Assembly (NCBI RefSeq): GCF_000010345.1
Contig: NC_009663.1
Location: 1,178,001 to 1,242,000 of the forward strand
Reading direction: 5' to 3'
Source: Sulfurovum sp. NBC37-1
GTDB taxonomy: Bacteria > Campylobacterota > Campylobacteria > Campylobacterales > Sulfurovaceae
DNA length: 64,000 nucleotides
Program-made: the position numbers and the translations under genes
Shown here: positions 44,344-53,860 of the stretch, piece by piece
How positions within the stretch are numbered: position 1 is the first letter of the stretch
Layout of the letters: each line of letters opens with the position of its first letter
The notes under the pieces: generated by a model
Database searches by the model: none
What the model was told of the DNA's origin: nothing
Seen by the model: only the letters and a program-made list of their open reading frames with translations

Positions 44344-47300
44344 CTAACGCATCAGATACTGGGTCATTTCTTGCTTGGGGATGGGTCTTGAATAATGGTA
44401 GCCCTGTATGATGTAACAGCCGTTCTCCAACAAGTAACGTACCTGATCCCTGTGCTCCACACCTTCTGCTATGATCTCCAGATGCAGGCTCTCCGCCAGT
44501 GCGATCACAGCATTTGTAATGGCACAATCCTCGGTATTGTACGGTAAGTCAAAAATAAAAGTTTTGTCTATCTTCAGCTTGTCTACGGGTAGACGCTTCA
44601 GATAGGCCAAAGAGGAATAACCGGTACCAAAATCATCTATAGATATCTTGATCCCCATTTGGTTGAGCATATAGAGTTTTTTAATGGAGTGCTTTGGGTT
44701 GAGCATTACCTGGGTCTCCGTTATTTCGAACGTCAGCCATTTGACCTTGAAACCGGTTTTCAGTATTGTATTCTGCAGTGTGTAGAAGAAGTTTTCTTTC
44801 ATTAGCTGTGAAATAGGAAGGTTCAAAGAGAGTATGCCCGGGTTAAGACCTATATGATACCACTCGACCATATCGCTCATGGCCTGATGCATGACATAGT
44901 AGTCCATCTCCCTTATAAGACCCGTCTCTTCTGCCAAAGGTATGAATGCATCAGGCAATATAAGCCCTTTTTCGGGATGTTCCCATCGTACAAGCGCTTC
45001 TAGCCCGACTACACTCCTGTTACGCGCATTGATCTGTGGCTGATAATAGACACGCAGCTGGTTCTTTGCTATTGCTTTGCGTAACTCCTTCTCCATCGTG
45101 GCTTTTTCCATAGCCAGGTTGGTCATTTCGGATGAGTAGAACTGGTAATTGTTCCTGCCCACTTCCTTGGCCTTGTACATGGCACTGTCGGCATATTTGA
45201 GCAGGTCGTTCTTGTAGACCGCATCCCTGGGGTAAAGACTGATACCGATACTGGCGGTCACATGTAGTGTTTGCCCCTCTACTACGACCTCCTCTTTGAG
45301 TGAACCCATCATCTTCCCAGCTATCTTTGCTGCAGATTCAGGTGTATTGAGCTCATGTACCAATACGGTAAACTCATCCCCTCCCAGACGCGAAAGCGTA
45401 TCTTCTTCCCTGATACACTTGGAAAACCTGTGTGAAACGATTTTCAGTACTTCATCTCCCAAATGGTGCCCGAGTGTGTCGTTGATAAGTTTGAAGTTAT
45501 CCAGATCAATGAAGAATACCCCGAACTTTTCATTATGTCTATGCGCATAGGTGATCGTCTGCTCCAGCCTGTCGTTAAAGAGCGTCCTGTTTGGGAGCTG
45601 GGTGAGCGGGTCATGGTACGCCTGGAAGTTAAGCTGTTTGGTCTGTTCCAACAACTCCAGTTCTATCTCTTTTTTTTGGCTAATATCCTGTGAATAACGT
45701 GTAATACCAATGATCCTCTTTTTCTCATCTCTTAGAACTGAAGCAGATACATCCGTATAGATCATCTTTCCCTCTTTAGTCTGTTTGCGTATCTGGTCTC
45801 GATAGGATCCGTACAGAAGTGTCTGCATTTTCATCCATTGTGCCTTTTTAAGCTCATCCTCCGGATAGAGAATATCAATGTTCCTCCCGATCATTTCAGA
45901 AGCATCATACCCCAGTAACTCGGTTGCCCCATGGTTCCAGTGAATAATTTTGTTGTCCAGGTCAGTTGAGATCACCGCATCATGTATCTGTTCGAGTATC
46001 TGTGCCTGTTCTATCTCTTTCTTTTCGATGGCTACCAAATGGCTGATATCAAGGTTGAAGATGATCATAGCATCCCTGTTATGGTATTTTCCGTACTGTG
46101 CATAGGTCTGTACTGGGTATTTACTATCATCCTTTTTTGTGTAGACAGTCCTGTTAAGTACCGTACCATTGGCCCGTATCTCTTTTTCAAATTCCCTAAG
46201 CTGTTTATGGGTGATCTCTCTGTTGATATCCAGAATGGAAAGTCTGCATATCTCTTCACGGGTATAACCCAGTTTCCGGATAGCCGCATCATTGGCGTAC
46301 AGGTAGCGGAATGTGCCCAGCTCAACGATCAGTACTTCACCGCTGGCGTACTCTATGATGTCGCCCAGTTCTTTGTTCTCCTGTTTTAACCTGAGCTGTT
46401 CCGTGATATCGAGTGTCGTTCCAACGATTCTGTCCGGCTCCCCTTGCTTGTCGAAGAGCATCTTGGCATTGATCAGCACCGTGATGATCTCTCCGTCCTC
46501 ACGTCTGACACGAAGCGAAACACTTTTGACCTTTCCATCCTGAAGGCTTCTCAGTCCCTCATAGGCAATATGTCTGTCTTTTTTAACCACCCGTGAAAGG
46601 AAGGTGTCGAGTGTCGGCTGTGTGTTTTCCGGATCCAGCTGGTAGATATCATAACTTCTTTTCGACCATTGTGCCGTATTGTGTTTCAGGTCTATTTCCC
46701 AGCTTCCAAAATGTCCGATCTGCTGTATTCTGTGCAAGGCCTCTTTTTGTGCTTCTATCACCCTGGTTTTTTCTTCAAGCTTCTGAAATTCCTTTTGAGC
46801 CTCCTGCATATTTACATTTATGAAATGGGATAATGCTTTTGCTGATGCCTGATATTCATTCAAAACAATTTTTTGTTTCACTATTTTTTTATCTGTTTTA
46901 TGAGATGATTCGCTGAGGCCCAAAATCGTCATTGTCTGATTAAGCAGCGCCTTTTTGCCTGAAAAGGAGAAAAATTCACCATAGGTGAAAAATCCCGATA
47001 CCGGCGCTACACTCTGTAATGGTTTTGTTTCCTGTTCAATCAACTCGGGCAGGAATCTTCTTCTAGCCATACATGAATAGATAAAGATGCATTCAACAGG
47101 CTGGGAAACAATATCCTGGCCAATCTGTTCGGACTGATCCAAAAGCATCTTGGCATCACCGTAGCCGAAATAGACTGTGTCTCCCTGATGAAAGTTCCCC
47201 GAAAAAGAGAGAGAACCATCCTCATGTACCGACAGAATTGCTCTGGCCGTAAGGTCACCTCCTTTTTTAATGATCAGCGGAAATTCAATACCAATGGCAG

Positions 47301-48018
47301 GCAGTTTTTGGGCCACTTCTTCACCAAAATATTTTTTATATACGTCATAGGCCGACATGTCATCAATGGTATAGACACGGTTTCTATCGACTTTCGTTAC
47401 AACAAGGCTTCTGCCAATTGGCTTCCAGTTGAAATTGTATTTTGTATAGATATGCAGCTTCGGATTGGATAACGCTACTCCTACGGCTCCGCGTGAAATA
47501 ATCTGTTCTCCCGTAAATACATAAGTGTTTTTAAACTCTGCATAGTCCCCGGCCATTCCGCCTGCTACAGTCAGTTCCGGACAGACTGCATCGATGCCTC
47601 TAAGAAACTCTTCACCATTGCTTTTGGTACCGTCCAAAAAAGCAATGAGTACTTTTTTGTCTTCTTGAGAAGTAACGGCCTCTGCCAGTGTCTGGCCTGT
47701 CTCATGACTATCCATCTTACCGTCAGCGTCTACGCAAACAGGGTAGAGGACGGTATCTTCAAACTGTGTCAGTGAAATGACATGGGTATGGGTAGTAACT
47801 TTACCCGAACAGATCTCTCCGTCGGTTGTTGCCCCTATAATGACCGCACGGGGGAAAAGTGAGGTGATCTCATTCGTCATTACCTCGATTTTGGTTTTGT
47901 CGGTATAGCTGGTGAAAACTTGGATCAGGAGTTGATCATTGTCAGCAATATCCACTTGTAGGACAAACTCTTGAAAATGTTGCTTGTCTGTATAGTAGGT
48001 ATTGACTGTTCTCATCAC
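44344..48018 (-). CDS. FIST-PAS-GGDEF-EAL signalling protein
   Basis: This 1224-residue soluble protein begins with FIST and FIST_C sensor domains (about 10-375), which bind small ligands such as amino acids. Three PAS domains follow (about 425-530, 545-655, 665-785; for example IIHWNHGATELLGYDASEMIGR). The GGDEF domain has the intact active site SRLGGDEFTV. The EAL domain has VGLEALVRW, ETQVMLN, DDFGTGYSSLAYL and EGVEH. It could make or break c-di-GMP; both sites look intact. It lies 2.0 kb from a c-di-GMP riboswitch, with murA and CYTH between. Confidence 0.93.
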   Translation of the reverse strand: MMRTVNTYYTDKQHFQEFVLQVDIADNDQLLIQVFTSYTDKTKIEVMTNEITSLFPRAVIIGATTDGEICSGKVTTHTHVISLTQFEDTVLYPVCVDADGKMDSHETGQTLAEAVTSQEDKKVLIAFLDGTKSNGEEFLRGIDAVCPELTVAGGMAGDYAEFKNTYVFTGEQIISRGAVGVALSNPKLHIYTKYNFNWKPIGRSLVVTKVDRNRVYTIDDMSAYDVYKKYFGEEVAQKLPAIGIEFPLIIKKGGDLTARAILSVHEDGSLSFSGNFHQGDTVYFGYGDAKMLLDQSEQIGQDIVSQPVECIFIYSCMARRRFLPELIEQETKPLQSVAPVSGFFTYGEFFSFSGKKALLNQTMTILGLSESSHKTDKKIVKQKIVLNEYQASAKALSHFINVNMQEAQKEFQKLEEKTRVIEAQKEALHRIQQIGHFGSWEIDLKHNTAQWSKRSYDIYQLDPENTQPTLDTFLSRVVKKDRHIAYEGLRSLQDGKVKSVSLRVRREDGEIITVLINAKMLFDKQGEPDRIVGTTLDITEQLRLKQENKELGDIIEYASGEVLIVELGTFRYLYANDAAIRKLGYTREEICRLSILDINREITHKQLREFEKEIRANGTVLNRTVYTKKDDSKYPVQTYAQYGKYHNRDAMIIFNLDISHLVAIEKKEIEQAQILEQIHDAVISTDLDNKIIHWNHGATELLGYDASEMIGRNIDILYPEDELKKAQWMKMQTLLYGSYRDQIRKQTKEGKMIYTDVSASVLRDEKKRIIGITRYSQDISQKKEIELELLEQTKQLNFQAYHDPLTQLPNRTLFNDRLEQTITYAHRHNEKFGVFFIDLDNFKLINDTLGHHLGDEVLKIVSHRFSKCIREEDTLSRLGGDEFTVLVHELNTPESAAKIAGKMMGSLKEEVVVEGQTLHVTASIGISLYPRDAVYKNDLLKYADSAMYKAKEVGRNNYQFYSSEMTNLAMEKATMEKELRKAIAKNQLRVYYQPQINARNRSVVGLEALVRWEHPEKGLILPDAFIPLAEETGLIREMDYYVMHQAMSDMVEWYHIGLNPGILSLNLPISQLMKENFFYTLQNTILKTGFKVKWLTFEITETQVMLNPKHSIKKLYMLNQMGIKISIDDFGTGYSSLAYLKRLPVDKLKIDKTFIFDLPYNTEDCAITNAVIALAESLHLEIIAEGVEHRDQVRYLLENGCYIIQGYHYSRPIPKQEMTQYLMR

Positions 48019-48103
48019 TTCACTTTTATTGTGTATCTTAATAATATATTATAGTCAAATAGACAACAAATCACAATAGTTTACCCTTCCGGGCAGCTTG
48101 AAA

Positions 48104-49171
48104 TCAGGAAGCGTTACCTCTAAGCACATCCAATACATTCGTTGCATACGAGCCTTTGGGAAGCACAAAAGAGAGTTCATAGTGGGCTTTCTCTTCCACA
48201 TAATTCTTTTTGATCTCCGTTACCTGTATCCAGGCGTAGCGTCTTGCCCCGTTCATTTTGATCTCTTCATCGAAGTATTCTTCCAGCATTCTTGCGGTTG
48301 CAGCGGACCTTTTTACCCTTGTACCGGGTATGAGGCCTGTAGGCGCGATATCTTTTGTTTCAAACCGTTCTGCCTCTTTGCTGAGCTCTTCCACTTCAAA
48401 AAGCCTGCCGTACGGGTAGTGCATCATCAGGTCACCCTCAACAAGCTTGAAAAAGTTTTTTTGTTCTTTGCTACCTTTGAGTGAACCCTCAGGCAGATTC
48501 ATCAGCTTCTCCGTATCTGCTTCGCTGAACTCCTGTAGCAAGAGTGTGAGCTCCATTCGCCTGCAGAGCCAACTGTTGAAAAGATAACTCTGATACGATC
48601 CCATCAGGAACTCTCTGGTCTTTCTGTCGCGGATCTTCAGTTTCCCTTCTATCAGCTTTTTCCCGTCTTCCCAGTTATTCCCGTCCGTACCGAAGCGCTG
48701 GTTGCCGAAATAGTTCGGTACCCCATGACTCTTGATCCATTTCAGCACAGAATCCAGTTTATCCTTCTGCACACCGAGTACTTTTTTCAGACGGATCTCG
48801 AAACGGTTACCTTTGAGGTGCCCTACACGTATCTTATTGTTATGACGTACTTTATCGAGTATCTTGATCTTTTCATGGCTGAAAGCATCCAGTTTCTCTT
48901 CGAACTTCGCCGGCAGGGAGATGTACTGAATGGTCATGGCATGCTTGTCTTTCAAACCGGCATAGCCCATGTCACGTCTTCTGATGCCGACATGGTTGGA
49001 GATTGCATCAAGCATTTCCCAGGTAGTCATCTCTTTTTTTCGTACTTTGAGAACCAAATGCTCACCCTCCCCTGTAAATTCGTACAGAGGTATCTCTTCA
49101 ACGGTAAAATCACGCGGAGTAGAATTGAAGACAAAGTCGTTCTTAATATTGAGAGGGTAGATAAGTTTCAT
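48104..49171 (-). CDS. truD: tRNA pseudouridine(13) synthase TruD
   Basis: This 355-residue enzyme makes pseudouridine at position 13 of tRNA. The catalytic motif GYAGLKDKHAMTIQYISLP carries the Asp nucleophile, and the N-terminal DFTVEEIPLYEFTGEGEHL and later GVPNYFGNQRFG are typical of TruD. Length fits. The protein lacks signal or membrane segments. It reads toward the FIST gene and starts just downstream of a solo repeat end. Confidence 0.94.
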   Translation of the reverse strand: MKLIYPLNIKNDFVFNSTPRDFTVEEIPLYEFTGEGEHLVLKVRKKEMTTWEMLDAISNHVGIRRRDMGYAGLKDKHAMTIQYISLPAKFEEKLDAFSHEKIKILDKVRHNNKIRVGHLKGNRFEIRLKKVLGVQKDKLDSVLKWIKSHGVPNYFGNQRFGTDGNNWEDGKKLIEGKLKIRDRKTREFLMGSYQSYLFNSWLCRRMELTLLLQEFSEADTEKLMNLPEGSLKGSKEQKNFFKLVEGDLMMHYPYGRLFEVEELSKEAERFETKDIAPTGLIPGTRVKRSAATARMLEEYFDEEIKMNGARRYAWIQVTEIKKNYVEEKAHYELSFVLPKGSYATNVLDVLRGNAS

Positions 49172-49231
49172 TGGGCACAGTCCTGGTATTGTAATGAGTA
49201 TTTATTTTATCTGAATTGTGGTTACATATGG

Positions 49232-49250
49232 GCACCTCCAATAACCCAAC
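49232..49250 (+). repeat. Solo end of the AGGGCACCTCTAATAA family
   Basis: GGGCACCTCCAATAACCCA matches the terminal sequence of the 268-bp element at 22971 with a single change in the first 16 bases. No second arm is seen nearby. It precedes a promoter. Confidence 0.55.
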
Positions 49251-49260
49251 GGAAAAAGAA

Positions 49261-49289
49261 TTGACAACTTAATCTTTTAAAAGTATAAT
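49261..49289 (+). promoter_or_regulatory. Consensus promoter of the host-attachment-family gene
   Basis: TTGACA (49261-49266) and TATAAT (49284-49289) are 17 bases apart, a full consensus. The gene also has the perfect ribosome site AGGAGGTG before its ATG. Strong constitutive expression is expected. Confidence 0.85.
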
Positions 49290-49328
49290 CAACCTGTATA
49301 AAAGAATTTCCCAAACAGGAGGTGTTAA

Positions 49329-49799
49329 ATGAAAGTAGGAAACATTGTTATTTTGGCTAACCTTGGTGAACTTAAAGTATATGAGGCAATGCCCCGTGAC
49401 CTTGAAGCGGAAGCGGGACTGAAACCTACAAATGTGAAACTTGATCTTGTCGATGAAAAGTGCTACAGTGAGTCACACAAGAAACTGCATGAAATGCTGA
49501 CTGATCAGGCAGGCCGCTTTAAAGGCGGAAGTCAGGGACGAGGTACATTCACACAGGGCAGTATCGGAGAGAAGCATACGATTGAACAGGAAATCGAAGA
49601 AGATGTGTTGAGAGAACTCGCTAAAGATATCTCGGATATCATTATTCAAAAGAGTGCTCCAGCATACCTTGCTCTACCCGATATGGTCTGCAAACGTATT
49701 GTGGAGCGTATATCTCCTGACGCAAAGGCAAAAGTGGTCAAAACAATAGAAAAAGATCTTATAAAAGTAAACAAAACAGAACTGCCGGACCAATTCTAG
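49329..49799 (+). CDS. Host attachment (baeRF-like) family protein
   Basis: This 156-residue soluble protein resembles the family annotated as required for attachment to host cells. It starts VGNIVILANLGELKVYEA, has an acidic-basic middle (GRFKGGSQGRGTF) and a helical C-terminal half with a VKTIEKDLIKV ending. The family name comes from Agrobacterium; fold comparisons place it near archaeal eRF1-like domains, and real function is unknown, certainly not host attachment in a free-living cell. The consensus promoter and strong ribosome site point to high expression. Confidence 0.82.
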   Translation: MKVGNIVILANLGELKVYEAMPRDLEAEAGLKPTNVKLDLVDEKCYSESHKKLHEMLTDQAGRFKGGSQGRGTFTQGSIGEKHTIEQEIEEDVLRELAKDISDIIIQKSAPAYLALPDMVCKRIVERISPDAKAKVVKTIEKDLIKVNKTELPDQF

Positions 49800-49811
49800 T
49801 CTGCCCTCCCC

Positions 49812-49843
49812 GGTCTTGTCCTGATAGATAGCTGGGCAAGACC
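49812..49843 (+). terminator. Terminator after the host-attachment-family gene
   Basis: GGTCTTGTCC (49812-49821) pairs with GGGCAAGACC (49834-49843) with one G-U type change, followed by ATTTCTCTTTTT. It fits an intrinsic terminator 13 bases after the stop codon. Confidence 0.75.
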
Positions 49844-49865
49844 ATTTCTCTTTTTCCCGATTAGA

Positions 49866-50029
49866 ACCCAAATCCCGAAATAGAAATTCAGCACTCCTCA
49901 CCATCATCGCATCCATGAACTTTGCTTCATATTCATCACCGCACCTACGGGTGTGCCTCAAACATGAAAACAAACCCCATGGACACGAGCATGGCAAAGA
50001 TTACAAGAATTCTATTTCGAGATTTGGGT
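49866..50029. repeat. 164-bp palindromic element with imperfect terminal inverted repeats
   Basis: ACCCAAATCCCGAAATAGAAATTC (49866-49889) and GAATTCTATTTCGAGATTTGGGT (50007-50029) are near-perfect complements, differing by one base and one indel. Inside lies the hairpin GCACC-TACG-GGTGTGC. No coding sequence is seen. It is unlike the AGGGCACC family in its ends. It lies between the terminator and gph. Confidence 0.7.
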
Positions 50030-50104
50030 AGAATATACCGGATTGACTTTTCCCCAAAAATATGTATAATCACAGTGAATAATAAAAATAATACAGGACA
50101 ACGT

Positions 50105-50782
50105 TTGAAACTTCATAACAAAGAACTCATACTATTCGACCTGGACGGTACACTTATAGACAGTGTACCTGACCTGACGCTTGCGGTCAATGAAATGCTC
50201 AGTGCACTTGGCAGAAAGACCTTCCCTGAGGATACGGTACGGTACTGGGTGGGTAACGGAGCCCAAATGCTGGTCAAACGTGCCCTGCTGGGAACAAGAG
50301 AAACAGACGAAGAGGTGGATGAAGTACTGTTCGAGAAGGCAATGGCCCTTTTTCTGGACTTCTATGCAAAACATCTGGCAGAAAGTACGGTCACCTACCC
50401 TCATGTGGAAGAGACACTCCGCAGCCTGAAGAAGAACGGCTACAGACTTGCCGTCATTACCAACAAACCTTTTGCCTTCGTTGGTCCGATCCTGCAAAAT
50501 CTGGGTCTGGATGACCTCTTTGAGCTGATCCTGGGCGGCGACTCTCTGCCCCAAAAGAAACCTGACCCCGCACCGCTTCTGCATACCTGTCAGACACTGG
50601 GAGTAAGCGTAGAACAATCCCTTATGGTCGGAGACTCCAAAAACGACATTCTTGCAGCCAATACTGCCGGTATGCAGAGTATCGGTGTGACCTACGGCTA
50701 CAATTATGGTGAAGATATCGCTGTCTACGGACCGGATGCCATCGTGGATGACTTTGCCGATATTTTAAACTTTTTAATGTAG
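50105..50782 (+). CDS. gph: Phosphoglycolate phosphatase
   Basis: This 225-residue HAD-family hydrolase removes phosphate from 2-phosphoglycolate. HAD motif I is LFDLDGTLIDS (Asp12 and Asp14), motif II AVITNKP, motif III a Lys in PQKKPDPAPL and motif IV MVGDSKNDILAA. Residues 15-90 form the cap. The start is TTG 50105 with AGGA 6 bases before it; the frame extends further upstream only into the palindromic element. It is followed by the FAD oxidoreductase gene 10 bases on. Confidence 0.9.
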   Translation: MKLHNKELILFDLDGTLIDSVPDLTLAVNEMLSALGRKTFPEDTVRYWVGNGAQMLVKRALLGTRETDEEVDEVLFEKAMALFLDFYAKHLAESTVTYPHVEETLRSLKKNGYRLAVITNKPFAFVGPILQNLGLDDLFELILGGDSLPQKKPDPAPLLHTCQTLGVSVEQSLMVGDSKNDILAANTAGMQSIGVTYGYNYGEDIAVYGPDAIVDDFADILNFLM

Positions 50783-50792
50783 GGATGTGCGT

Positions 50793-52229
50793 ATGATGAA
50801 AAAAAGTAGAATAGCCGTCATAGGCGGCGGTGTTGCGGGTGCAACAGCGGCACTTTACCTTGGGCAGCTGGGACTTGACGTTACCCTGTTTGAGAAGGAG
50901 AAAAGTCTCATTAGCGGCCCTCCCTTCTGCCATCTGCACGCGGGAGGGAATCTTTACCGAGAGATCTCTGATGCCCAGTGTGTCACACTTCTAAAACAGT
51001 CTGTAGATTTTCTGCGTTACTACCCTTTCATCGTTGATTACCGCCCGACAGTCATTGCCATTCCTGTTGAAGATCACGGAACGCCGGATGCCCTGCTGCC
51101 ACGCCTGAAACTCCTGGTCGGAGAATATGAAAAGCTCATAGAGGCTGACCCGAAAAACAAGGTACTGGGAGAGAATGAAGCCTATTACAGGCTCTACAGC
51201 CGTGAGCAGATGGAATCTCTCAGACAAAAACCTGTCGTACCGATACCAACAAACAGTGACGAATGGATGATCCCTGTAGCCAGGTACATAGACCTTGACA
51301 AAGTACAGTTCCCGCTCATTATGGTACAGGAATACGGGCTTAACCTTTTCCGTATGGCTTCCGGTGCGATCCTGGCACTCGAAACTTTGCAGAATGTGGA
51401 CCTGAAACTGGAGACCATAGTAAGTAATATTCAGGAAGATTGCCGTTCTGGGGCTTGGGAGATCATCTATATCCAGAACGACCGGGCTGTACACGAGCAC
51501 TTTGACTACCTTATCAATGCGGCAGGTTTCAGATCCGGGAAGATCGATGATCTCATAGGGGTGGAATGCAAACGTATGGTCGAATTCAAAGCTGCCTATA
51601 TCAGCCGCTGGGAAAGCTGCTGCGACAGCCTCTGGCCGGAGGTCATCTTCCATGGTGAACGCGGGACACCACGGGGCATGGGGCAATTCACCCCTTATCC
51701 TGACGGCTATTTCCAGCTTCACGGTATGACAAAGGATATCACGCTCTATGAAGACGGACTGGTCGCCAATACAGCTTTCAGCTGCCAGCCGCACCTGAAA
51801 CAGGACTTCCTTGAAAAGATCGAAAGATCATGGCGCCCTGAAGAGACAAAACAAAGAACACAAAGTGCCATCAGACACCTCTCGCAGTTCATTCCTGAAT
51901 TCTCAGAAGCCAAAGTAGGTTCCAAACCGCTGTTCGGGGCACAGCAGATCCCCGGAGATGACCCGACACTGCGTGTGGCCGAAGTTTCCTTCCCCGCACC
52001 CAGGTATGCCCGCTGCGAGATCGTAAAAGTCTCTTCCGCCCTAGATATGGCCGATGCGATCGCCAAAGATCTGGTCAAGCTCGGATACCTCCCGCCTTCG
52101 GCGCAACATCGCAGGGATCACCATGCCATCTCTACCCTGAAGAAATCAGAGATAGCCAGCTATGCCGAGGAGATCGCAGAAGCAAGACAATACCCGGCCT
52201 CTCTCTCCAAACGGACAAATCCAAAGTGA
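50793..52229 (+). CDS. FAD-dependent oxidoreductase
   Basis: This 478-residue flavoprotein has an N-terminal dinucleotide-binding motif RIAVIGGGVAGATAALYLGQLG, with FEKEKS as the ribose-binding acidic end, and DYLINAAGFRSGKIDDL mid-protein. It has no signal peptide. The fold resembles malate:quinone-oxidoreductase and amino acid oxidase families but I cannot assign a substrate. ATG 50793 fits the AGGGA 7 bases ahead; a GTG 6 bases earlier is less likely. It is the second gene of a gph-FAD-magIII run. Confidence 0.83.
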   Translation: MMKKSRIAVIGGGVAGATAALYLGQLGLDVTLFEKEKSLISGPPFCHLHAGGNLYREISDAQCVTLLKQSVDFLRYYPFIVDYRPTVIAIPVEDHGTPDALLPRLKLLVGEYEKLIEADPKNKVLGENEAYYRLYSREQMESLRQKPVVPIPTNSDEWMIPVARYIDLDKVQFPLIMVQEYGLNLFRMASGAILALETLQNVDLKLETIVSNIQEDCRSGAWEIIYIQNDRAVHEHFDYLINAAGFRSGKIDDLIGVECKRMVEFKAAYISRWESCCDSLWPEVIFHGERGTPRGMGQFTPYPDGYFQLHGMTKDITLYEDGLVANTAFSCQPHLKQDFLEKIERSWRPEETKQRTQSAIRHLSQFIPEFSEAKVGSKPLFGAQQIPGDDPTLRVAEVSFPAPRYARCEIVKVSSALDMADAIAKDLVKLGYLPPSAQHRRDHHAISTLKKSEIASYAEEIAEARQYPASLSKRTNPK

Positions 52230-52273
52230 CCAGAGTTCAACCTGATTTCAAAAGAAAAGTGGAGATCTGATCT

Positions 52274-52882
52274 ATGATCAAAAACAGTTATACACTTTAC
52301 AAAAAACTCGAGTCCCTCGAGCTCCTTTCCCACAGGCCACGATACTGGTGGCCCAATGCAGGGAGTTTCGAGGTGGTCGTCGGCGCACTTCTTACGCAGA
52401 ATACGACATGGAAGAATGTGGAGAAGTCTCTAAAAAATCTTGAAGGGCACCTGACACTTGAAGGCCTTCTAAAGCTGGATGAAGTGCAACTCAAGGAACA
52501 CATATACCCAAGCGGGTTCTACAACCAGAAAGCCCCAAGACTGCTTACACTTGCCGGAAACATAGCAGAAGATTTCCGTACTTTTGAACGCTTTCAGAGT
52601 GAAGTGACACGGGAATGGCTTCTAAAGCAGAAAGGTGTCGGACCCGAAACGGCGGACAGCATCCTATGCTATGCCTGCTTCCGGGATGAAATGGTCGTTG
52701 ACAGCTACACCCAAAGAGTACTTAGAGAGCATGGTATTGTACTTCAAAACTACACTTCCTACAAAACATTCCTGGAAGAAGGGATTAGAGAACAGTTCCC
52801 CAAAGAAGATATCAACCTAATATTCGCCCGCTTTCACGGCATGATCGTGGAGTACAACAAAAAGATGAAACTGAAAGCCTAA
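52274..52882 (+). CDS. 3-methyladenine DNA glycosylase MagIII-like
   Basis: This 202-residue HhH-GPD glycosylase resembles Helicobacter MagIII, which removes 3-methyladenine. The helix-hairpin-helix with GPD-type loop is LLKQKGVGPETADSILCYA (116-134), and the catalytic Asp143 is in VVDSYTQRV. Unlike Nth, the C-terminal iron-sulfur cysteines are absent. LLTQNTTWKNVEKSL fits the substrate-pocket helix. It follows the FAD gene by 44 bases and is convergent with thiL, 5 bases away. Confidence 0.9.
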   Translation: MIKNSYTLYKKLESLELLSHRPRYWWPNAGSFEVVVGALLTQNTTWKNVEKSLKNLEGHLTLEGLLKLDEVQLKEHIYPSGFYNQKAPRLLTLAGNIAEDFRTFERFQSEVTREWLLKQKGVGPETADSILCYACFRDEMVVDSYTQRVLREHGIVLQNYTSYKTFLEEGIREQFPKEDINLIFARFHGMIVEYNKKMKLKA

Positions 52883-52887
52883 ATTCC

Positions 52888-53709
52888 CTATAGAAAGTGA
52901 TGGCTTTTACAGGGAAAGCGTTCACTGTTTTTAACGACTTCTGCAAAAACTGTCAGTGTCGTTCCTGATACTTCGGCAATTCTTTTCAATGTCTCCAGAT
53001 ACGCTTTATTGAAACCGACAAGCATTTCATACTCTTCCCCACTAAAGCCTATTTCATCGCTTATATTATTTAATATTTCGAATCCATATTTATTCATATC
53101 AAGCAACTTGTTCGTATCGCAGTAGAGACCGTCGGAGATATCCATCCCGGCACTCAGGAACGGTCTTGCTTTCGTGACGAAACCGGCTCTCAGTTTCGGT
53201 TCATAGAAGCATGAATTCTCTGCGATCGCCTCTCCGCTTAATAGTCTGTCCAGGTCTCGTTTGCACTCACCCAGTGTTCCGGTATAGGCAAGCAGGTCAC
53301 CCTCTTCCAACCCCTTACGTAAAAGCGGATCATCACTCTGTGAAATGATGGTGATGGAGAGGTGAAGCTTGTCTCCGGCAACGGTATCGCCACCGATGAT
53401 CTCACAGCCGAACTGGGCAGCCGTGTTCTCCAGGCTTTGCGTCAACGCGTCTATCTCTTCCGTGCTCACATTCTGAGGCAGGGAGACTGTTACCAAAGCG
53501 TATTTGGGCTGTGCGTTCATCGCTATGGCATCCGAGAGATTTACCAGCATGGCCTTCCTCCCTATCTGCGTCATGCTCATCCACGCTCTTTTGTAGTGTG
53601 TATCTTCAAAGAAGGCATCCATACTGTAGAGTGTATTCCCTACCACAGCGGCATCGTCACCGATATATTTGGAACTCAGTTTGTGAATGAGATAGTGCTC
53701 TTTATCCAT
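52888..53709 (-). CDS. thiL: Thiamine-monophosphate kinase ThiL
   Basis: This 273-residue kinase makes thiamine pyrophosphate from the monophosphate. It opens with LIHKLSSKYIGDDAAVV, the ATP/Mg-binding GDDAAV of the PurM-like fold. Further family segments are MSMTQIGRKAMLVNLSDAIAMNA, IIGGDTVAGDKLHLSITI and SAGMDISDGLYCDTNKLL. It is somewhat shorter than E. coli ThiL (325). No thiamine riboswitch is seen upstream. It is divergent from the SdhB/SdhE-hybrid gene. Confidence 0.92.
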   Translation of the reverse strand: MDKEHYLIHKLSSKYIGDDAAVVGNTLYSMDAFFEDTHYKRAWMSMTQIGRKAMLVNLSDAIAMNAQPKYALVTVSLPQNVSTEEIDALTQSLENTAAQFGCEIIGGDTVAGDKLHLSITIISQSDDPLLRKGLEEGDLLAYTGTLGECKRDLDRLLSGEAIAENSCFYEPKLRAGFVTKARPFLSAGMDISDGLYCDTNKLLDMNKYGFEILNNISDEIGFSGEEYEMLVGFNKAYLETLKRIAEVSGTTLTVFAEVVKNSERFPCKSHHFL

Positions 53710-53860
53710 TTTATATACTTTATATACAGAACATTCTGCAGATTATTTGGCAAAATTGTAACATACTTCTACAGATTTAACACCAAAAGAGTCTGAATTT
53801 GGAATGAGAACGAAAAAGTAAGTTATAATCTAGCCAATGATAACAAGAAGGAACGAACTT

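Noticed and set aside
49922-50104. N-terminal extension of gph up to an ATG at 49922
   Set aside because: The extension falls inside the palindromic element and adds unrelated residues; TTG 50105 has AGGA at good spacing and starts the HAD domain.
52888-53860. Possible TPP riboswitch near thiL
   Set aside because: No THI-box core (CTGAGA or its partner) is seen upstream of thiL.
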